Below are positions 61,551-64,000 of a stretch of DNA of 64,000 nt, piece by piece; the stretch's first letter is position 1; each line of letters begins with the position of its first letter. The position numbers were made by a program, and so were the translations under genes. A model generated the notes under the pieces. It was not told the origin of the DNA. It did no database searches and saw nothing but the letters and a program-made list of their open reading frames with translations. This DNA is from Pholiota molesta (lineage: Eukaryota; Basidiomycota; Agaricomycetes; Agaricales; Strophariaceae), in NCBI GenBank assembly GCA_014925825.1, contig JACGCK010000198.1, positions 1 through 64,000 on the forward strand, read 5' to 3'.

Positions 61551-62121
61551 AGTGCGGGTTATGCTATCCTGTTTGGCGTCGCAGGCGGTTGCGAGGCGAG
61601 ACTACTACACATTCGCGCAAGGCATTGCGTGTATTTATACTTACTCATTCATACGCTACTCACATACATCCCGGTCACTCGGGCGCACCCCTCCTCATTA
61701 GTTTGTTTAATATTTCAAGGATTTTAATTACGACGCGCGTCAAGGATGAAATAGAGGCGCTATATGATCATGTCGTGGATAGGCGAGTGAGCGTTGACGT
61801 ACCTATGTTGTTGCTCAGAATGAGTTGGAATTTTAGCGTTGGCGGACCAGGAAGTGAGCAATGTGCCGAGAGAGCGTCTGATTTAACAAGCGCCCATCGC
61901 TAACTAGAAGCTAAGTATAACAAAGTCTAGTTGCATCTTCAACCTCGAGAGATCTTCCAAATTTATCGATCGCAATAGATATCTATTTCCACGACCAAGG
62001 AAAAGGAATTCTACAGTACACGATTTTTGTTTACATTGATCAATTATTCCAGCCACGCGCCCCTCCAACAGCTACACACTGAACACCGGCACGCTCAACG
62101 CATCGGTAGGCCAGCAGGCAT
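61551..62121. other. Convergent intergenic region
   Basis: About 570 bp between TIM50 and the CBM1 gene, which converge. It contains 3' flanks only; no feature was recognised. Confidence 0.4.
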
Positions 62122-62727
62122 CTATTGGCCGTTGAGGTTGCATTGGGAGTACCCTAAGAAAAAATGAAGAAGATAAGAGGAAGAAGCGTCGGGTGGGACA
62201 GGACTTACAGTCGGAGAATTTATGGCAGTAAGCGTTTTTGGGGCACCGGGTCGTTCCTTTGTAGTAAAAACCACCGCCTGAACGCAAAAAAAGGAAAAGG
62301 AACGAGAAGTTGATCAGTCTTTTGCAACGATCGCGAGAAGAAAAAAAGGAGGCGACGACGTACATTGACCCCAGAGAACCTGCGTACCCTGATCATGGTC
62401 ATGGTCGTGGTCGTGATCGTGATCGTGGTCATGGTCATGATCATGGTCGTGGTCGTGGTCGTGATCATGGTCATGGTCATGGTCATGGTCATGGTCATGG
62501 TCGTGGTCGTGGTCATGATCGTGGTCATTGTCAGGCCCCCACCTGCCACCGTCTCCTGCGCCAGCGCTCTTAGAAGGGGCCGGAGGCATGCCGCTGGAGG
62601 ACCGGGCAGGAGGAGGCGGCCCCTGGCCCTGGGGTCCCTGTCCGCCGTCCGCAGCGACCTGCGCGACGGGCATAAGCGCAAAGAACGCGCCCAGCGAGAG
62701 GAAGAGCAAGTTCGTGGTCAATTTCAT
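62122..62727 (-). CDS. Secreted (His-Asp)-repeat protein with C-terminal CBM1
   Basis: Exons 62364-62727, 62209-62277 and 62122-62153 join with consistent phases to 154 residues. Residues 1-26 are a signal peptide (MKLTTNLLFLSLGAFFALMP..). Residues 27-65 are Gly/Pro/Ser-rich. Residues 66-112 read DND followed by 22 uninterrupted His-Asp dipeptides. Residues 119-154 are a fungal cellulose-binding CBM1: WGQCGG, FYYKG, four cysteines (122, 133, 139, 149) and W145-Y146-S-Q-C before the stop at 62122. CBM1 normally tethers an enzyme to cellulose, but here there is no catalytic domain. The His-Asp tract is well suited to bind Zn, Cu, Ni or Fe. I infer an extracellular metal-binding protein that attaches to plant cell wall; the function is untested. 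Confidence 0.85.
62392..62523 (-). repeat. Six-base tandem repeat encoding 22 His-Asp pairs
   Basis: 22 units of RTCRTG (plus strand), i.e. CAY-GAY codons on the minus strand, without interruption. Third bases vary (CAC/CAT and GAC/GAT mixed) while the amino acids do not. This suggests that the protein repeat is retained by selection and not only freshly expanded. Confidence 0.95.
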
Positions 62728-62850
62728 GATGGGGTTGTGCTAAGAAGAATGCGGGTGGTTGGAAGGACTAGTAACGCAGCGCAGCTGGTACTTGGTATAG
62801 ATGCGTTTGGGTGGTGGGATTGATGACGAGAAGGGGCAGGCGATGGGGGG

Positions 62851-62860
62851 TTTTTATAGG
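62851..62860 (-). promoter_or_regulatory. TATA box of the His-Asp/CBM1 gene
   Basis: CCTATAAAAA on the minus strand, about 125 bp upstream of the ATG at 62727. Confidence 0.55.
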
Positions 62861-63306
62861 CGCTCGCGGGCTGGTCGTTCGCGGCTAAGTTGAGAAACGG
62901 ACGAGACTCGTCTAAGCTTTCATGTTGGCCTGGGTCATGTCGTTAAGGACTAGTTTGCGTCGTTGAGGTTTTGGATCTCCTATTGGAGGCGTATTTATGA
63001 CGATTTCCTAGAATTTATTTGCTGGACCAGGAACAAGAGATTGGCGCCCGCAAGCGGTGCAGGAAGTCGCAGATTATTCTATGCTGAATTGACATGAAAG
63101 GGAGGTAATGTCAGAGTTATGAACTTATGTTACATATTGATGTGTCGTTTAGCTCAAGGGCATGGAAGGGCCATTTTCGAACAAAAGTTGAAGAGACCTA
63201 CAATGCCTATTTATAGAAATAGTTTGAGGCGGTGACTATGTTCAAAAAGTTGAAGCTCAACTCATTATTTCATACCATACAAGTAGCGCACTATATCAAT
63301 ATTGCT
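62861..63306. other. Intergenic, nothing recognised
   Basis: This holds the promoter of the CBM1 gene and the 3' flank of the DUF2855 gene; no further feature was seen. Confidence 0.4.
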
Positions 63307-64000
63307 CTATAATCTCGACAATAAGTGATTCTTGGGTTCAGCGTCCCACATGCTCCAGATGAGGCCTTTATCAGGCCCCAAGCCTTCGCTCGAGAGCCGC
63401 TGATACGCTGCTTGGACTGACGCAGCGCCATATGTGCGCTCCAATTGGACCCAGCCAGGACAGTCTCGCATCAGCTCCTTCCACGCCTGATTTTGGCGGC
63501 TGAAAATCTCCGCGATGGGGATTTGGTGCCGTCGGACGTCCAGCCATTCGGGCATGAAGAAGTTCTCCACTTTAGGTGGGAAGGGAGAGGAGGAAGGGGT
63601 GCTCTCGTCCGCTATCGGCTTCGTATCGACCGCGCTCGCGCCCCAGTCTATTGACTTGGCTTCGGTCGACGAAGGGGAGAGTGTGGTTATGCCGAGAGCG
63701 ACGCTTGCCACTATTCTGCCTGTGTATGGAGAGGCGAAATGCGCGTTGATCGCGCTGTTCACGGTGTCGTTTCCCGCAACGTCCACATAAAACCATTTAT
63801 TGTCGCGCTTGCCATGGAAAGAAGCTGCCGAGGTGAAAGAGCCGTATTCAAGCACTTCATCGTACAGTCTGAGTTTCTTCGTAAACTCCAAATTCTTTTT
63901 GGATGTCAAACCAATTATCTTGGTGTTTTTGTCGGTTTCACCTCGTCGAATGCGTTTTCCAATAACATACGCTAGACAGAACGCTGTCTTGGAAGAAGCT
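63307..64000 (-). CDS. DUF2855 family protein, 5' part outside the window
   Basis: The frame is open from the window edge to a TAG at 63307 without an intron. It reads SSKTAFCLAYVIGKR, then KIIGLTSKKNLEFTKKLRLYDEVLEYG, FYVDVAGNDTVN, and ends ..IWSMWDAEPKNHLLSRL. These are the hallmarks of DUF2855 proteins, which resemble medium-chain alcohol dehydrogenases (a Rossmann-type nucleotide-binding part) but have no established substrate. The N-terminal region lies beyond base 64000, so the start and any cofactor loop upstream cannot be judged. Confidence 0.8.
   Translation of the reverse strand, partial: ASSKTAFCLAYVIGKRIRRGETDKNTKIIGLTSKKNLEFTKKLRLYDEVLEYGSFTSAASFHGKRDNKWFYVDVAGNDTVNSAINAHFASPYTGRIVASVALGITTLSPSSTEAKSIDWGASAVDTKPIADESTPSSSPFPPKVENFFMPEWLDVRRHQIPIAEIFSRQNQAWKELMRDCPGWVQLERTYGAASVQAAYQRLSSEGLGPDKGLIWSMWDAEPKNHLLSRL

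Noticed and set aside
62392..62532. CRISPR-like or other array of short repeats
   Set aside because: The repeats are a contiguous coding hexamer without spacers, in a eukaryotic gene.
62365..62823. Plus-strand Val/Met repeat frame
   Set aside because: Produced by reading the His-Asp hexamer repeat on the wrong strand; the minus strand has the signal peptide, splice sites and CBM1.

Overview
The window looks like a basidiomycete fungus, most likely an Agaricomycete (mushroom or wood-decay lineage). Genes are split by many short introns (about 45-90 nt, GT..AG, some with visible CTAAC-like branch sites). The recognisable genes (CCT8, INO1, TIM50, a Bem2-type RhoGAP, F-box proteins, a secreted RlpA-like protein, a CBM1 protein) are typical of such genomes. 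Coordinates give the span from start to stop codon including introns; exon limits are listed where I could resolve them by reading frame and splice signals.

Region 1-33.6 kb is an accessory block built from two expanded families. The first is an Hsp70-12-like (HSPA12-type) ATPase present in five copies: 1486-4079, 8373-10314, 21885-24503 and 28117-31241 on the minus strand, and 25058-27677 on the plus strand. An orphan 3' end lies near 21.0 kb. The second is an unnamed coiled-coil family with a shared C-terminal region and a shared phase-1 intron: 14448-15864, 17880-20309, 31606-33579 and the C-terminal half of 28117-31241. The last locus is an in-frame fusion of the two families. The chaperonin subunit gene CCT8 (4920-6964) sits among them with a decayed copy of its own 5' end at 10.6-11.06 kb, so part of the block arose by segmental duplication. 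Several members carry lesions: frameshifts, a truncated C-terminus, and a destroyed phosphate-binding motif.

Region 34-53.7 kb is ordinary single-copy genome: a large Bem2-like RasGEF/PH/RhoGAP gene, two F-box genes, a small secreted RlpA-like gene, an unrecognised ten-exon gene with six sumoylation-consensus motifs, and INO1 (inositol synthesis). Region 54.5-56.6 kb is a composite repeat: about 110-bp inverted repeats nested inside shorter inverted ends, a tRNA-like sequence, and an array of TCCGGACAAAA motifs. Region 56.7-59.7 kb holds only decayed coding-like fragments.

Region 59.7-64 kb contains TIM50 (mitochondrial import), a DUF2855 protein cut by the window end, and between them a striking secreted protein: a signal peptide, 22 uninterrupted His-Asp dipeptides, and a C-terminal cellulose-binding CBM1 module with no catalytic domain. 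The two strongest candidates for undescribed biology are this (His-Asp)n-CBM1 protein and the Hsp70/coiled-coil cluster with its natural fusion.
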